In this document: positions 53,546 through 61,811 of the stretch, piece by piece
How the letters are laid out: each line of letters begins with the position of its first letter
Position numbering within the stretch: the stretch's first letter is position 1
Assembly (NCBI GenBank): GCA_905209455.1
Contig: CAJLTA010000007.1
Coordinates: forward strand, 12,636-76,635
Source: an uncultured Collinsella sp.
Lineage (GTDB): Bacteria; Actinomycetota; Coriobacteriia; Coriobacteriales; Coriobacteriaceae
DNA: 64,000 bases
Reading direction: 5' to 3'
Notes under the pieces: model-generated
Told to the model about the DNA's origin: nothing
Database searches by the model: none
The model's input: the letters and a program-made list of their open reading frames with translations, nothing else
Made by a program: the position numbers and the translations under genes

Positions 53546-54124
53546 TTAGGCGAAGGTGATCTCGCCGTTCTCGCAGTCCATATCGGCGATACGGGCCAAG
53601 CTCTCAACGCGGAAGCCGCGCTTACGGAGCTTATCGCCGCCGCCCTGGAAGCCCTTCTCAACGGCGATGCCAATGCCGGCAACTTCGGCGCCCGCAGCCT
53701 CGCAGATCTTAATAAGGCCCTCAAGCGCGCAGCCGTTGGCCAGGAAGTCGTCGATAATCAGGACCTTATCGCCCTCGGACAGGAAGCGCTTGCCAACGAT
53801 GACCGGGTACTCCTTCTGCTTGGTAAAGGAGTAGATGGTCGTGGCATACTGCTCGCCGTCGAGGTTGATGGACTGCGCCTTCTTGGCAAAGACAACCGGC
53901 ACGCCGCCAAAATGCTGGGCCGCGATGCAAGCCATGCCAATGCCCGAAGCCTCGATCGTCAGGATCTTGTTGATCTCGACGCCCTCGAACAGATGGGCCC
54001 ACTCGGCGCCCATGTGGTCGAACAACTCAACGTCGCACTGGTGGTTGAGGAAGGCATCAACCTTAAGGACGTTACCGGCCTTTACGATGCCGTCATGGCG
54101 AATACGATCCTCAAGCTCCTGCAT
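53546..54124 (-). CDS. xpt: Xanthine phosphoribosyltransferase
   Basis: Salvages xanthine to XMP using PRPP. The PRPP-binding loop is VLIIDDFLANGCALEGL, and the N-terminal MQELEDRIRHDGIV and EASGIGMACIAA fit Xpt (192 aa). AGAAGGGG precedes the ATG. It is monocistronic. No purine riboswitch is evident in the 157 bases upstream. Confidence 0.93.
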   Translation of the reverse strand: MQELEDRIRHDGIVKAGNVLKVDAFLNHQCDVELFDHMGAEWAHLFEGVEINKILTIEASGIGMACIAAQHFGGVPVVFAKKAQSINLDGEQYATTIYSFTKQKEYPVIVGKRFLSEGDKVLIIDDFLANGCALEGLIKICEAAGAEVAGIGIAVEKGFQGGGDKLRKRGFRVESLARIADMDCENGEITFA

Positions 54125-54281
54125 GGCGCAACCCCTTCTCGCGGCAACGATACCGCGCGATTAATAAACGTTGTTCGATAGTCTACCACGGACCGACCCC
54201 CGCCCGTCCCACAAGCCGCATCGCACCACAAACCAGTCTTTTTGGGACGGCGCGAATCGTGGCATACAGCCTCCCAAGACG

Positions 54282-55586
54282 CTAATAGCGGACGCGGATC
54301 CTCACCAAACGCACCATGGCGAGCGCAAAGCCCACAGCGGCCACAGCCATGAGCACGTAGAACACCGAACGGAAACCAAACAGGAACACATCCGGACGGC
54401 CTGCAACAAAACTGGTCACGGCCTCGCCCATCGCCACGCTCATCTGCCCATACAGGATATGCGACGCCGCCGTAATGCCCACTGCCATACCCGCATAGCG
54501 CGCCAGGCTACCCAGGCTGCCCGCAAAGCCGAGCGCTTCGCGCGGAGCCGAGCCCATGTACAGCGAGTTGTTAGGACTCTGGAAAATCGACGTACCGCAC
54601 GACATAAACGCGACACAGCACACGATCACAGGGATAGAAGAGTGCTCATCGAGCGTGCTTACCGCAAAAAGACCGCATACGTACACGCCCAGGCCGACCG
54701 CCGTGGGGCCCTCGCAGCCAACACGGTCCGAAACCGTACCCGAAAGCGGTCCGATAAAGGCATTCACCATCGGCAGTGCCAAAAAGAGCAGTCCGGAAAT
54801 GTCAGAACCAAAGCCGTGGGCGTCCTGAAAATAGAACGGCAGAATAAACTCGGATGCGCCAATGCCAACGAACACGATGAGCATGCAGGCAAGGTTGATA
54901 GTGAAGGCCGAATTTGCAAAGCAGCGACGAGCAGCCTCGATCAGGGACATGGGGCGCTCGCCGGCCTCCGGCTTAACATGCGGCAGCGTGTAGAGCCCCA
55001 CGATAAACGAGATGACGCCGATGGGCAGGTTGATGAGGAAAATGCTCTCCCAGGGAAAGCTTGCCACCAGCATGCCGCCGAGCACGGGGCCACACATCAT
55101 GCCGAGGGCCACGAAGGTCGCAAGAATACCCATGGCACGACCGCGCTCGCGAGCCGGAAACGACTCGGTGATGATACCCATGTTGTTGGCCATGGCCGCC
55201 GCGCAACCGACGCCCTGAACGATGCGTGCCAGAATAAGAACTTCGAGCGAGGCCGAAAGGCCGCAAAGCAGCGAACCGGCCGTAAAGACGATTACGCCCA
55301 GCTGGAATACGCCGACCTTGCCGCGCACGTCGCCCAGGCGGCCAAACGGCAGCATAGCCACGCACGTCGCAAGCAGATACACCGAGCTCACCAGCTGAAT
55401 GCGATCGAGGCCCACGCCCAGCTCCTTTTGCATCACGGGCAGCGCCACGGTCACGACGGTCGAATCCAGACACGACATAAACGTCATGATGAGCACGGTA
55501 AACAGAATCGCCCATTTGTTCTTGCCATGGGTGTCGCCCTCTAGAGCAATGTGCTCGCGGCGCAGCTGCTCTGCAGTTTTCTCCAT
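54282..55586 (-). CDS. MFS transporter, multidrug-type
   Basis: 434-residue membrane transporter of the drug:H+ antiporter kind, with about 12 or more hydrophobic segments. Motif A is GRLGDVRGK, motif C-like GMMCGPVLGGMLV, and the first helix carries the FMSCLDSTVVTVALP sequence typical of DHA2 members. AAAGGA lies 5 bases before the ATG at 55586. The substrate is unknown. Confidence 0.85.
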   Translation of the reverse strand: MEKTAEQLRREHIALEGDTHGKNKWAILFTVLIMTFMSCLDSTVVTVALPVMQKELGVGLDRIQLVSSVYLLATCVAMLPFGRLGDVRGKVGVFQLGVIVFTAGSLLCGLSASLEVLILARIVQGVGCAAAMANNMGIITESFPARERGRAMGILATFVALGMMCGPVLGGMLVASFPWESIFLINLPIGVISFIVGLYTLPHVKPEAGERPMSLIEAARRCFANSAFTINLACMLIVFVGIGASEFILPFYFQDAHGFGSDISGLLFLALPMVNAFIGPLSGTVSDRVGCEGPTAVGLGVYVCGLFAVSTLDEHSSIPVIVCCVAFMSCGTSIFQSPNNSLYMGSAPREALGFAGSLGSLARYAGMAVGITAASHILYGQMSVAMGEAVTSFVAGRPDVFLFGFRSVFYVLMAVAAVGFALAMVRLVRIRVRY

Positions 55587-55612
55587 ATCCATCCTTTCGA
55601 GTGGCGCAACAC

Positions 55613-55658
55613 AAAAACGGGGCCCCATCGCCTGCGAACAGTTGCGATTGGGGTCCCG
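55613..55658 (-). terminator. Terminator of the O-acetylhomoserine sulfhydrylase gene
   Basis: A long GC-rich stem (55618-55631 with 55644-55658, one or two mismatches) followed on the minus strand by TTTTT, about 70 bases past the stop. Confidence 0.85.
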
Positions 55659-55726
55659 CCTACGGAATCGGAACGAAAGGTCGCCGAAGCTTTCTGCCAG
55701 CATCGGCGCCTTGTGCGAACGCTAGC

Positions 55727-57010
55727 CTAGCACTGCTCGAGCGCCTGCTCAAGGTCGGCAATCAAATCGGCTGTGTCCTCGAGGCCGCACGACAGGCGCA
55801 CCATGTCGGCGGAGATGCCACATGCGATGAGTTCCTCATCGTTCATCTGGCGATGCGTGGCGTTAGCAGGATGCAAGCAGCAAGTGCGGGCGTCGGCCAC
55901 GTGCGTGGCGATCTGGGCGAGCTTGAGGCTCTTCATAAAGGTCTCGGCCGCCGCGCGACCACCGTTAAAGCCAAAGCTCACGACGCCGCAGGTACCGTTG
56001 GGCATGTACTTCTGAGCCAGGTCATAGTACTTGTCGCCCTCCAGGCCCGGATAGCTCACGAAGCGCACCTTGGGATGGCTCTGCAGGAACTTGGCAACGG
56101 CCAGGCCGTTCTCACAATGACGCGGCATGCGCACATGCAGGCTCTCGAGCGAGCTATTAAGGAAGAACGCCGCCTGCGGGTTCTGCATAGGGCCAAGATC
56201 GCGCATGAGCTGCGCGGTGGCCTTGGTAATGAAGGCGCCCTCGCGACCGAACTTCTCGGCATAGGTCACGCCGTGGTAGCTCTCGTCGGGCGTGGTGAGA
56301 CCCGGGAACTTGTCCGCATGGGCCATCCAGTCAAACTGACCGTGATCGACGATCACGCCGCCCAGGTAGGCAGCATGTCCATCCATGTACTTGGTGGTGG
56401 AGTGCGTAACGATGTCGGCGCCCCACTCAAAGGGACGGCACATCACGGGCGTCGGGAAGGTGTTGTCGACCATCAGCGGCACGCCGTGGTCATGCGCGGC
56501 CTTGGCAAAGCGCTCAATATCGAGCACGGCAAGGGCGGGGTTGGCGATCGTCTCGCCAAAGACGAGCTTAGTATTGGGCTCAAAGGCTGCCTCGAGCTCT
56601 TCATCAGTGCAGTCGGGGGCAACGAACGTGCAGGTCAGACCCATGCGCTCCATAGTATGAGCGAGCAGGTTGTAGGTACCGCCGTAGATAGCAGAGCTAG
56701 CGACCACATGATCGCCGGCACCGGCAACGTTAAAGATCGCAAGGAAGTTCGCAGCCATGCCCGAGCTCGTGAGCATCGCAGCGGTACCGCCCTCCATCTC
56801 GCAGATCTTGGCGGCAACCAGGTCGCACGTGGGATTCTGCAGACGGCTATAGAAGTAGCCCGACTCCTCCAGATCAAAAAGCTTGCCCATGTGCTCGGAC
56901 GTGTCGTACTTCCACGTGGTGGACTGGTAGATAGGCACCTGACGCGGCTCCGCATCACCCGGGCGATAACCGCCCTGAACACACGTCGTACCGATGGTCT
57001 GCTCGCTCAT
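55727..57010 (-). CDS. metY: O-acetylhomoserine sulfhydrylase, PLP-dependent
   Basis: Cys/Met metabolism enzyme that makes homocysteine from O-acetylhomoserine and sulfide. The PLP lysine is in THSTTKYMDGHAAYLGG. Other stretches are PIYQSTTWKYD, YSRLQNPT, GTAAMLTSSGMAANF and LSCGLEDTADLIADL. The length is 427 aa. AAGGGAG lies 6 bases before the ATG at 57010. Cystathionine gamma-synthase or methionine gamma-lyase are possible, but the length and sequence favour metY. Confidence 0.87.
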   Translation of the reverse strand: MSEQTIGTTCVQGGYRPGDAEPRQVPIYQSTTWKYDTSEHMGKLFDLEESGYFYSRLQNPTCDLVAAKICEMEGGTAAMLTSSGMAANFLAIFNVAGAGDHVVASSAIYGGTYNLLAHTMERMGLTCTFVAPDCTDEELEAAFEPNTKLVFGETIANPALAVLDIERFAKAAHDHGVPLMVDNTFPTPVMCRPFEWGADIVTHSTTKYMDGHAAYLGGVIVDHGQFDWMAHADKFPGLTTPDESYHGVTYAEKFGREGAFITKATAQLMRDLGPMQNPQAAFFLNSSLESLHVRMPRHCENGLAVAKFLQSHPKVRFVSYPGLEGDKYYDLAQKYMPNGTCGVVSFGFNGGRAAAETFMKSLKLAQIATHVADARTCCLHPANATHRQMNDEELIACGISADMVRLSCGLEDTADLIADLEQALEQC

Positions 57011-57071
57011 ATCCAACTCCCTTACTTGGGTTTTGTTTATTCGGTTCACGATACCGCTACCGCACACCCCT

Positions 57072-57126
57072 CTCAACCCATCCTCAAGGTGGGTTATGAG
57101 ACAAATGAATCAAGGGTGTTTGTCTC
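57072..57126. promoter_or_regulatory. Two adjacent dyads in a divergent promoter region
   Basis: CTCAACCCATC (57072-57082) pairs with GGTGGGTTATGAG (57088-57100). Immediately next, GAGACAAA (57098-57105) pairs exactly with TTTGTCTC (57119-57126). They lie between the divergent metY and redox-protein genes and are likely operators. No SAM riboswitch is apparent. Confidence 0.5.
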
Positions 57127-57238
57127 AACCTTAGGCATTTGTTCGATAGATAAAAATGAGGCATAGATGGAGCTCTCGATGATTACATGCACTGGCACGG
57201 GTACCATAGGCGGGTACACCGTGACCAAGGAGACAACG

Positions 57239-57685
57239 ATGAAGCAAATCGATACGGCCCAGCTCGACATCACCGCCTGTCAGGCTCAGGCTGCCGAGTA
57301 CCACGCCCGCGGCTTCAACTGCGCACAGGCCGTCGCCTGCACGCTCGCGCCCGCCGTCGGGCTCGACCCCCAGACCGCCTTTATCCTCACCGAGGGCTTT
57401 GGTGCCGGCATGGGCGGCATGACCGAAACTTGCGGCGCCATCTCGGGCGCCGTGGCCATCATGGGCTTTGTAATGAGCGACGGCATGGAAAACCCCAAGA
57501 CCAAAGGCCAGACCTACAAGCTGTCGCGCGAGATCGCCAAGCGTTTTGGCGAGAAGAACACGACGACCGTCTGCGGCACGCTCAAGGGCATCGGATCGGA
57601 TAAGGGTCCGCTCCGCAGCTGCCCCGGCTGCATCGACGATGCCGTCGAAATCGCCTGCGATATGCTAAAGCAGCTCGCCGAGTAA
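57239..57685 (+). CDS. C-GCAxxG-C-C family redox protein
   Basis: 148 residues. The family signature is complete: GFNCAQAV, then TETCGAISGAVAIMG, then VCGTLKGI and a CPGC pair near the C-terminus. Such proteins are thought to be redox-active, and their exact role is unknown. AAGGAG lies 6 bases before the ATG at 57239. It is divergent from metY. Confidence 0.88.
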   Translation: MKQIDTAQLDITACQAQAAEYHARGFNCAQAVACTLAPAVGLDPQTAFILTEGFGAGMGGMTETCGAISGAVAIMGFVMSDGMENPKTKGQTYKLSREIAKRFGEKNTTTVCGTLKGIGSDKGPLRSCPGCIDDAVEIACDMLKQLAE

Positions 57686-57698
57686 ACGGCAGCAACAT

Positions 57699-57749
57699 AA
57701 AACGACGGCCGGCGCGCTTGGGAACCATCCAAAAGCACGCCGGCCGTCG
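57699..57749 (-). terminator. Terminator of yigZ
   Basis: Stem CGACGGCCGGCG/CGCCGGCCGTCG (57703 and 57749 ends), extended inward with mismatches, followed on the minus strand by TTTT. It lies between two convergent genes and may serve both. Confidence 0.85.
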
Positions 57750-57752
57750 CCG

Positions 57753-58388
57753 TTAGAACTCGGCAAACTCGGGAGCGCCGACCTCAATCTCCTCGCGCCC
57801 CGCCATAAGCTCGCGCATCTTAGCGCAAAACGACTCCGGCTCCCCTGCCTTAAACACCAAGTGAAGCGTCACGGCATCCGCGTAATCGGTATCCGAAACC
57901 TTGGCACCCGAATCCTGCGCCAAACGAAGCACCTGCTCATACTGCGGATAGGCCACATGCACGTCAACCGGTACGACGCTCGTCATCTCAACGATTTGCC
58001 CGGCCTCCCGAGCAGCCGCCACCGCCGCCTGCGTCGCCGCGGTATAGGCGCGCACCAATCCACCAGGCCCCAACAGCGTGCCGCCAAAATAGCGCGTCAC
58101 TACGCAGCAAACATTTTTGAGCTCCGCGCCGCGCAACACCTCGAGCGTCGGCATACCGCTCGTGCGGCTCGGCTCACCATCATCGCTTTGGCGTTCGCGT
58201 CCATCGACCAAAATCCACGCGGGAACATTGTGTCGAGCGTCGTAATGGCGCTTGCGAACTGTCTCGATAAAGGCATTCGCCTCATCCTCGGACTCAATAT
58301 GGACCAGCTGGGCAATAAACCGGCTCTTGCGGTCCACAAACTCGCCCGAAACCTCAATATTCGATTGCAGAGTAAAAAAGCTGTCCAA
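57753..58388 (-). CDS. yigZ: YigZ/IMPACT family protein
   Basis: 211 residues. The conserved N-terminal domain shows KSRFIAQLVHI, DARHNVPAWIL, SDDGEPSRTSGMP and VTRYFGGTLLGPGGLVRAY. The function is not established in bacteria. The start is a TTG: two adjacent TTG codons follow GAGGGG, and I prefer the second (58388) for spacing. Confidence 0.88.
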   Translation of the reverse strand: MDSFFTLQSNIEVSGEFVDRKSRFIAQLVHIESEDEANAFIETVRKRHYDARHNVPAWILVDGRERQSDDGEPSRTSGMPTLEVLRGAELKNVCCVVTRYFGGTLLGPGGLVRAYTAATQAAVAAAREAGQIVEMTSVVPVDVHVAYPQYEQVLRLAQDSGAKVSDTDYADAVTLHLVFKAGEPESFCAKMRELMAGREEIEVGAPEFAEF

Positions 58389-58500
58389 CAAAGCCCCTCA
58401 ACAGAATAAAGCACAGCAATAAACAGCCTCAATAATACGGCAAAGACAGCACCGTTGACCTCGCCAACAAGAACGGAAACGCCAATGATACCGTCACCAA

Positions 58501-58613
58501 CAGCGAGAACCCGTCAGCGCGAGCAAGGTGCCTTGAAAGACAAGGGCATTGACCTTATGGTCATGCCCGAAGGCTTGAATGGCAGATTGCCGCGCTGACG
58601 GGTTCGCAGCGTC
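58501..58613. repeat. Palindromic element C, copy 1
   Basis: Outer arms CCCGTCAGCGCG (58510-58521) and CGCGCTGACGGG (58591-58602) are perfect. An inner stem GGGCATTGACC/GGTCATGCCC closes a 4-base loop. The core GAGCAAGGTGCCTTGAAA and GGCAGATTGCCG is shared with copy 2 at 61667. It lies between rnpB and yigZ. The remainder of 58389-58500 holds nothing recognisable. Confidence 0.88.
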
Positions 58614-58622
58614 AACAAGAAA

Positions 58623-58984
58623 GCTGAGTGGGCCGATAAGCCGGGTTCTGTCGTGAACGGTCATTTATCTTGTCTGCACGTTACCATGCAGCTCCACGCA
58701 CGCTACCCGAACGCGGACCGGGCCGGCCCATAGCGTTCCTATTCGCGCTTGCTCCGGATGGGGCTTGCCAAGCCGCCGTGTTGCCACGACGCTGGTGGTC
58801 TCTTACACCACCGTTTCAGCTTTTCCCTTTACGCCTTGCGGCGCAGGTGGGAGTCTTCTTTTCTGCGGCGCTTTCCGTCGGATCACTCCGCCCGGCCGTT
58901 AGCCGGCATCCCGCCCTCTGGAGCCCGGACTTTCCTCACGCGTACTGCAAGCAGCACATCGCGCGACCGTCTGGCCCACTCAGC
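58623..58984 (-). ncRNA. rnpB: RNase P RNA
   Basis: About 362 bases on the minus strand. The 5' strand of P1 (GCTGAGTGGGCC) pairs with the 3' end (GGCCCACTCAGC). The conserved GAGGAAAGTCCGGGCTCC near the 5' end and ACAGAACCCGGCTTATCGG near the 3' end are the universal class A hallmarks. Exact ends are set from the P1 pairing. Confidence 0.94.
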
Positions 58985-59264
58985 AGTGCAAGAGTGTAAC
59001 ACACCGTTGCCGCAGGCAATGGCACAACGCAAACGCTCGACACGATAAACCAAGAACCGCCATGCGTTACAATGGTCCTGTCGATGGGCAACGTCGTCAG
59101 TCGAGACGCGACCGCGCTCCGCACCCCTCCGTCTACTCGGTGTGTTCCCGCCTCCTCCCCGAGGCGGGATGTCGGCATTTTTCATGCACCGACAACCCAA
59201 TAGCAAACAGACAACCCGGGCAGCATTGCGCACGGATAGCATCGCGCGCCTCAGCAGCAAATGC

Positions 59265-59298
59265 AAAAAGGGACCCGTCCATTGCGGACGGATCCCTT
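59265..59298 (-). terminator. Terminator of rpsA
   Basis: Stem AAGGGACCCGTCC/GGACGGATCCCTT (59268-59280 with 59286-59298, one mismatch) followed on the minus strand by TTTTT. Confidence 0.9.
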
Positions 59299-59322
59299 AA
59301 AACAAGTGATCGTCAAACCGAT

Positions 59323-60489
59323 TTACTCGGCGTCGGTCTCCTCGTCCTTCTTCTCGGAAGGAAGCGGGGTAACCTCGATCTCGACGCCCAGAGTCTCAGC
59401 AGCAGACTTCATGGACAGGGAGATGCGACGACGGTCGAGGTCGATCTCCATAACCTTGACCTGAACCTTGTCGCCCACGTGGGTGACCTGAGAAGGCTGG
59501 TCGACGTGCTTGTTGGCCATCTCGGAGATGTGCACCAGGCCCTCGATGCCCTCGCCCAGGTCGACGAAAGCGCCGAACGGGACAAGCTTGGTCACAGTGC
59601 CCTCGACGATAGCGCCGACGGGGTACTTCTTGACCAGTGCGCGCCACGGATCCTCGGTGGTCTGCTTGAGACCCAGGGAGATGCGCTCGCGGTTGAGATC
59701 GACGTCGAGAACCTCGACCTCGACCTCCTGGCCGACCTTGACAACCTCGGAAGGATGGTTGACGTGGTTCCAGGAGAGCTCGGAGATGTGGATGAGGCCG
59801 TCGATGCCGCCGAGGTCGACGAAGGCGCCGAAGTCGACGATGGAGGAAACGGTGCCCTGGAGACGCATGCCAGACTTGAGCTTGGACAGGATCTCGGAGC
59901 GCTCGGCCTTACGGGACTCCTCGAGCACGACGCGACGGGAGAGGACGACGTTGTTGCGGTTGCGGTCCATCTCGATAACGCGGGCCTCGATGCGGGTGCC
60001 CATGTAGGAGGTGAGGTCCTTGACGCGACGGAGGTCGACGAGGGAAGCGGGCAGGAAGCCACGCAGGCCGATGTCGAGGATCAGGCCGCCCTTGACAACC
60101 TCGATAACCTCGCCCTCGACGTTCTCGCCGGAGTTGAACTTCTCCTCGATGCGGTTCCAAGCACGCTCGTACTCGGCACGCTTCTTGGACAGGACCAGAC
60201 GACCGTCCTTGTCCTCCTTCTGGAGAACCAGAGCCTCGATGGGATCACCGAGTGCAACGATGTCTGCAGGGTTAGCGTCCTTGCGGATGGACAGCTCGCG
60301 GACCGGGATAACGCCCTCGGACTTGAATCCGATGTCAACGAGCACCTCGTCATGCTCGATCTTAACGACAGTGCCGTTAACGAGATCGCCCTCATCAAAG
60401 TCGGTAATCGTACCGTCGATGAGGTTGTTCATCTCCTCCTCGTTGACATCGTCAAGAGAGAAAATGGACGAGTTCTGAATCTCACTCAA
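59323..60489 (-). CDS. rpsA: 30S ribosomal protein S1
   Basis: RNA-binding ribosomal protein of 388 residues with four S1 domains at about 35-105, 120-185, 206-276 and 291-361. The repeats GTVSSIVDFGAFVDLGGIDGLIHISEL and GTVTKLVPFGAFVDLGEGIEGLVHISEM are clear. The tail is acidic. Four domains is the usual number in actinobacteria and Firmicutes. The start is a TTG with AAAGGGG 7 bases upstream. Confidence 0.93.
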   Translation of the reverse strand: MSEIQNSSIFSLDDVNEEEMNNLIDGTITDFDEGDLVNGTVVKIEHDEVLVDIGFKSEGVIPVRELSIRKDANPADIVALGDPIEALVLQKEDKDGRLVLSKKRAEYERAWNRIEEKFNSGENVEGEVIEVVKGGLILDIGLRGFLPASLVDLRRVKDLTSYMGTRIEARVIEMDRNRNNVVLSRRVVLEESRKAERSEILSKLKSGMRLQGTVSSIVDFGAFVDLGGIDGLIHISELSWNHVNHPSEVVKVGQEVEVEVLDVDLNRERISLGLKQTTEDPWRALVKKYPVGAIVEGTVTKLVPFGAFVDLGEGIEGLVHISEMANKHVDQPSQVTHVGDKVQVKVMEIDLDRRRISLSMKSAAETLGVEIEVTPLPSEKKDEETDAE

Positions 60490-60804
60490 AGGTGGACCCC
60501 TTTCGAACTACGGGGCCCCGATTGCTAGGACCTACAGAAGGGTGCGACAAGCACACAACGTTTAGGAACACTCGGGAGCCGACAGATACTAATGTGACGC
60601 TTATGCAATCACGTTCGTATAGGTTACGGGGAAATGAGTTCGATTTCAAGCGTGAACTGCGATTTTTTACTCGTGTGGAGACTTTTTCGTAATCATATGA
60701 ACACACGTCTCCGCAACTTGACGATAACCAGCCAGGCATTCGGCTTTGGGGTAAAGTATCCGGAGCCAACGATTCTAGATCGATTTTTCGAGAAAGGTGC
60801 CCGC

Positions 60805-61563
60805 GTGCTCAAAGCAGTCGTTTTCGATATGGACGAGACGCTTCTTAGCATCAACCTCAACGCGTTCATCCTTCGCTATTTTAAGGATGTCTCGTCGATG
60901 CTCGCGGATATCGGGCGCCGCAGCCGCGGTGGCACGATGGCACGCCTCGGCACCATCCTGGTCGACCTCAACGCCAATCGCCGCAGCGGCACGGACAACC
61001 GCACCAATCTTGAGTTTTACCAAGAAGAGGTCGAGCGCCGATGCGGGATCTGCCTCTCCGATCCCCTCATCTACGAGGCGTTTACCTACTATGACCGCGA
61101 AGTTCTTCCGTACAAGAACGACGATGTCATTAACGCCCACGCTATGCCGGGCGCGCACGCCGCGCTCCAGGCCGTACAGGACGCTGGACTGCGTTGCGCG
61201 CTCTTTACCAACCCCAGCTTTCCCCAGGGGGCCATCGAGTGCCGCATGGGCTGGGGCGACCTGGCCGACGCCCCCTTTGAACTCGTGACGCACATGGGAA
61301 ACACCACCCGCTGCAAGCCCGATGCTACCTACTATCTAGAGCAGCTTCAGGTGATGGGGCTCGAGCCACACGAGGTCCTTATGGTGGGCAACGATCCCAA
61401 ACGCGACTTCCCGTCCCCCGATTGCGGCATCCAAACCGCCTTTGTGGGCCAAGGCAAGCCCAGCCGAGCCACCTGGCGCGGAACCATGGAAGACTTCGCC
61501 CGCGAATTCAACGCCGTAGTAGAAGCCTTCTACGAGCACCAAATAGCCGACGAACTGTCGTAG
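60805..61563 (+). CDS. HAD-superfamily hydrolase
   Basis: 252-residue phosphatase-like protein. Motif I is VFDMDETLLS, motif II lies in CALFTNPSFP, the motif III lysine in TRCKPDATYY and motif IV in MVGNDPKRDFPSPDCG. The substrate is unknown. A GTG at 60805 follows GAAAGGTG at good spacing. The 315 bases between here and rpsA (60490-60804) probably hold both promoters; I see no gene there. Confidence 0.85.
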   Translation: MLKAVVFDMDETLLSINLNAFILRYFKDVSSMLADIGRRSRGGTMARLGTILVDLNANRRSGTDNRTNLEFYQEEVERRCGICLSDPLIYEAFTYYDREVLPYKNDDVINAHAMPGAHAALQAVQDAGLRCALFTNPSFPQGAIECRMGWGDLADAPFELVTHMGNTTRCKPDATYYLEQLQVMGLEPHEVLMVGNDPKRDFPSPDCGIQTAFVGQGKPSRATWRGTMEDFAREFNAVVEAFYEHQIADELS

Positions 61564-61603
61564 GACCCCTCCCTCGCTCCAAACAAAATAACGCCGCAGA
61601 CCG

Positions 61604-61635
61604 AATGTGACAAAGGTACAGCCCCTTTTCACATT
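61604..61635. repeat. TGTGACAAAGG palindrome, degenerate copy
   Basis: AATGTGACAAAGG and CCCCTTTTCACATT form an imperfect inverted repeat similar to the perfect one at 53488-53518. It lies past the HAD gene and might terminate it weakly. Confidence 0.6.
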
Positions 61636-61666
61636 ACAAAGATGGCGCCGATGTTTTGGCAACGAC

Positions 61667-61777
61667 AGCGAAAGCCCGCCAGAGCGAGCAAGGTGCCTTG
61701 AAACAAGGCGGCATTGACCTTCTGGTCATGCCGCCGAAGTTGAAAGGCAGATTGCCGCTCTGGCGGGCTTGCAGCGT
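61667..61777. repeat. Palindromic element C, copy 2
   Basis: Perfect 15-bp arms AAGCCCGCCAGAGCG (61672-61686) and CGCTCTGGCGGGCTT (61756-61770). The inner stem is GGCGGCATTGACC/GGTCATGCCGCC. It aligns along its whole length with copy 1 at 58501, with paired changes in both stems. Confidence 0.9.
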
Positions 61778-61783
61778 CGACTG

Positions 61784-61811
61784 GTTACGCGGTTTGGTAA
61801 AACCGCGTAAC
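61784..61811. other. Hairpin at the 3' end of the cysteine desulfidase gene
   Basis: Perfect 12-bp stem GTTACGCGGTTT/AAACCGCGTAAC with a 4-base loop. It touches the stop codon of the gene ending at 61811. No T-run follows, so it may protect the mRNA end rather than terminate. Confidence 0.6.

Noticed and set aside
54125..54281. Purine riboswitch before xpt
   Set aside because: The conserved junction sequences are not visible. A covariance search would settle it.
57011..57166. SAM riboswitch before metY
   Set aside because: Only two simple dyads are seen, without the multi-helix core.
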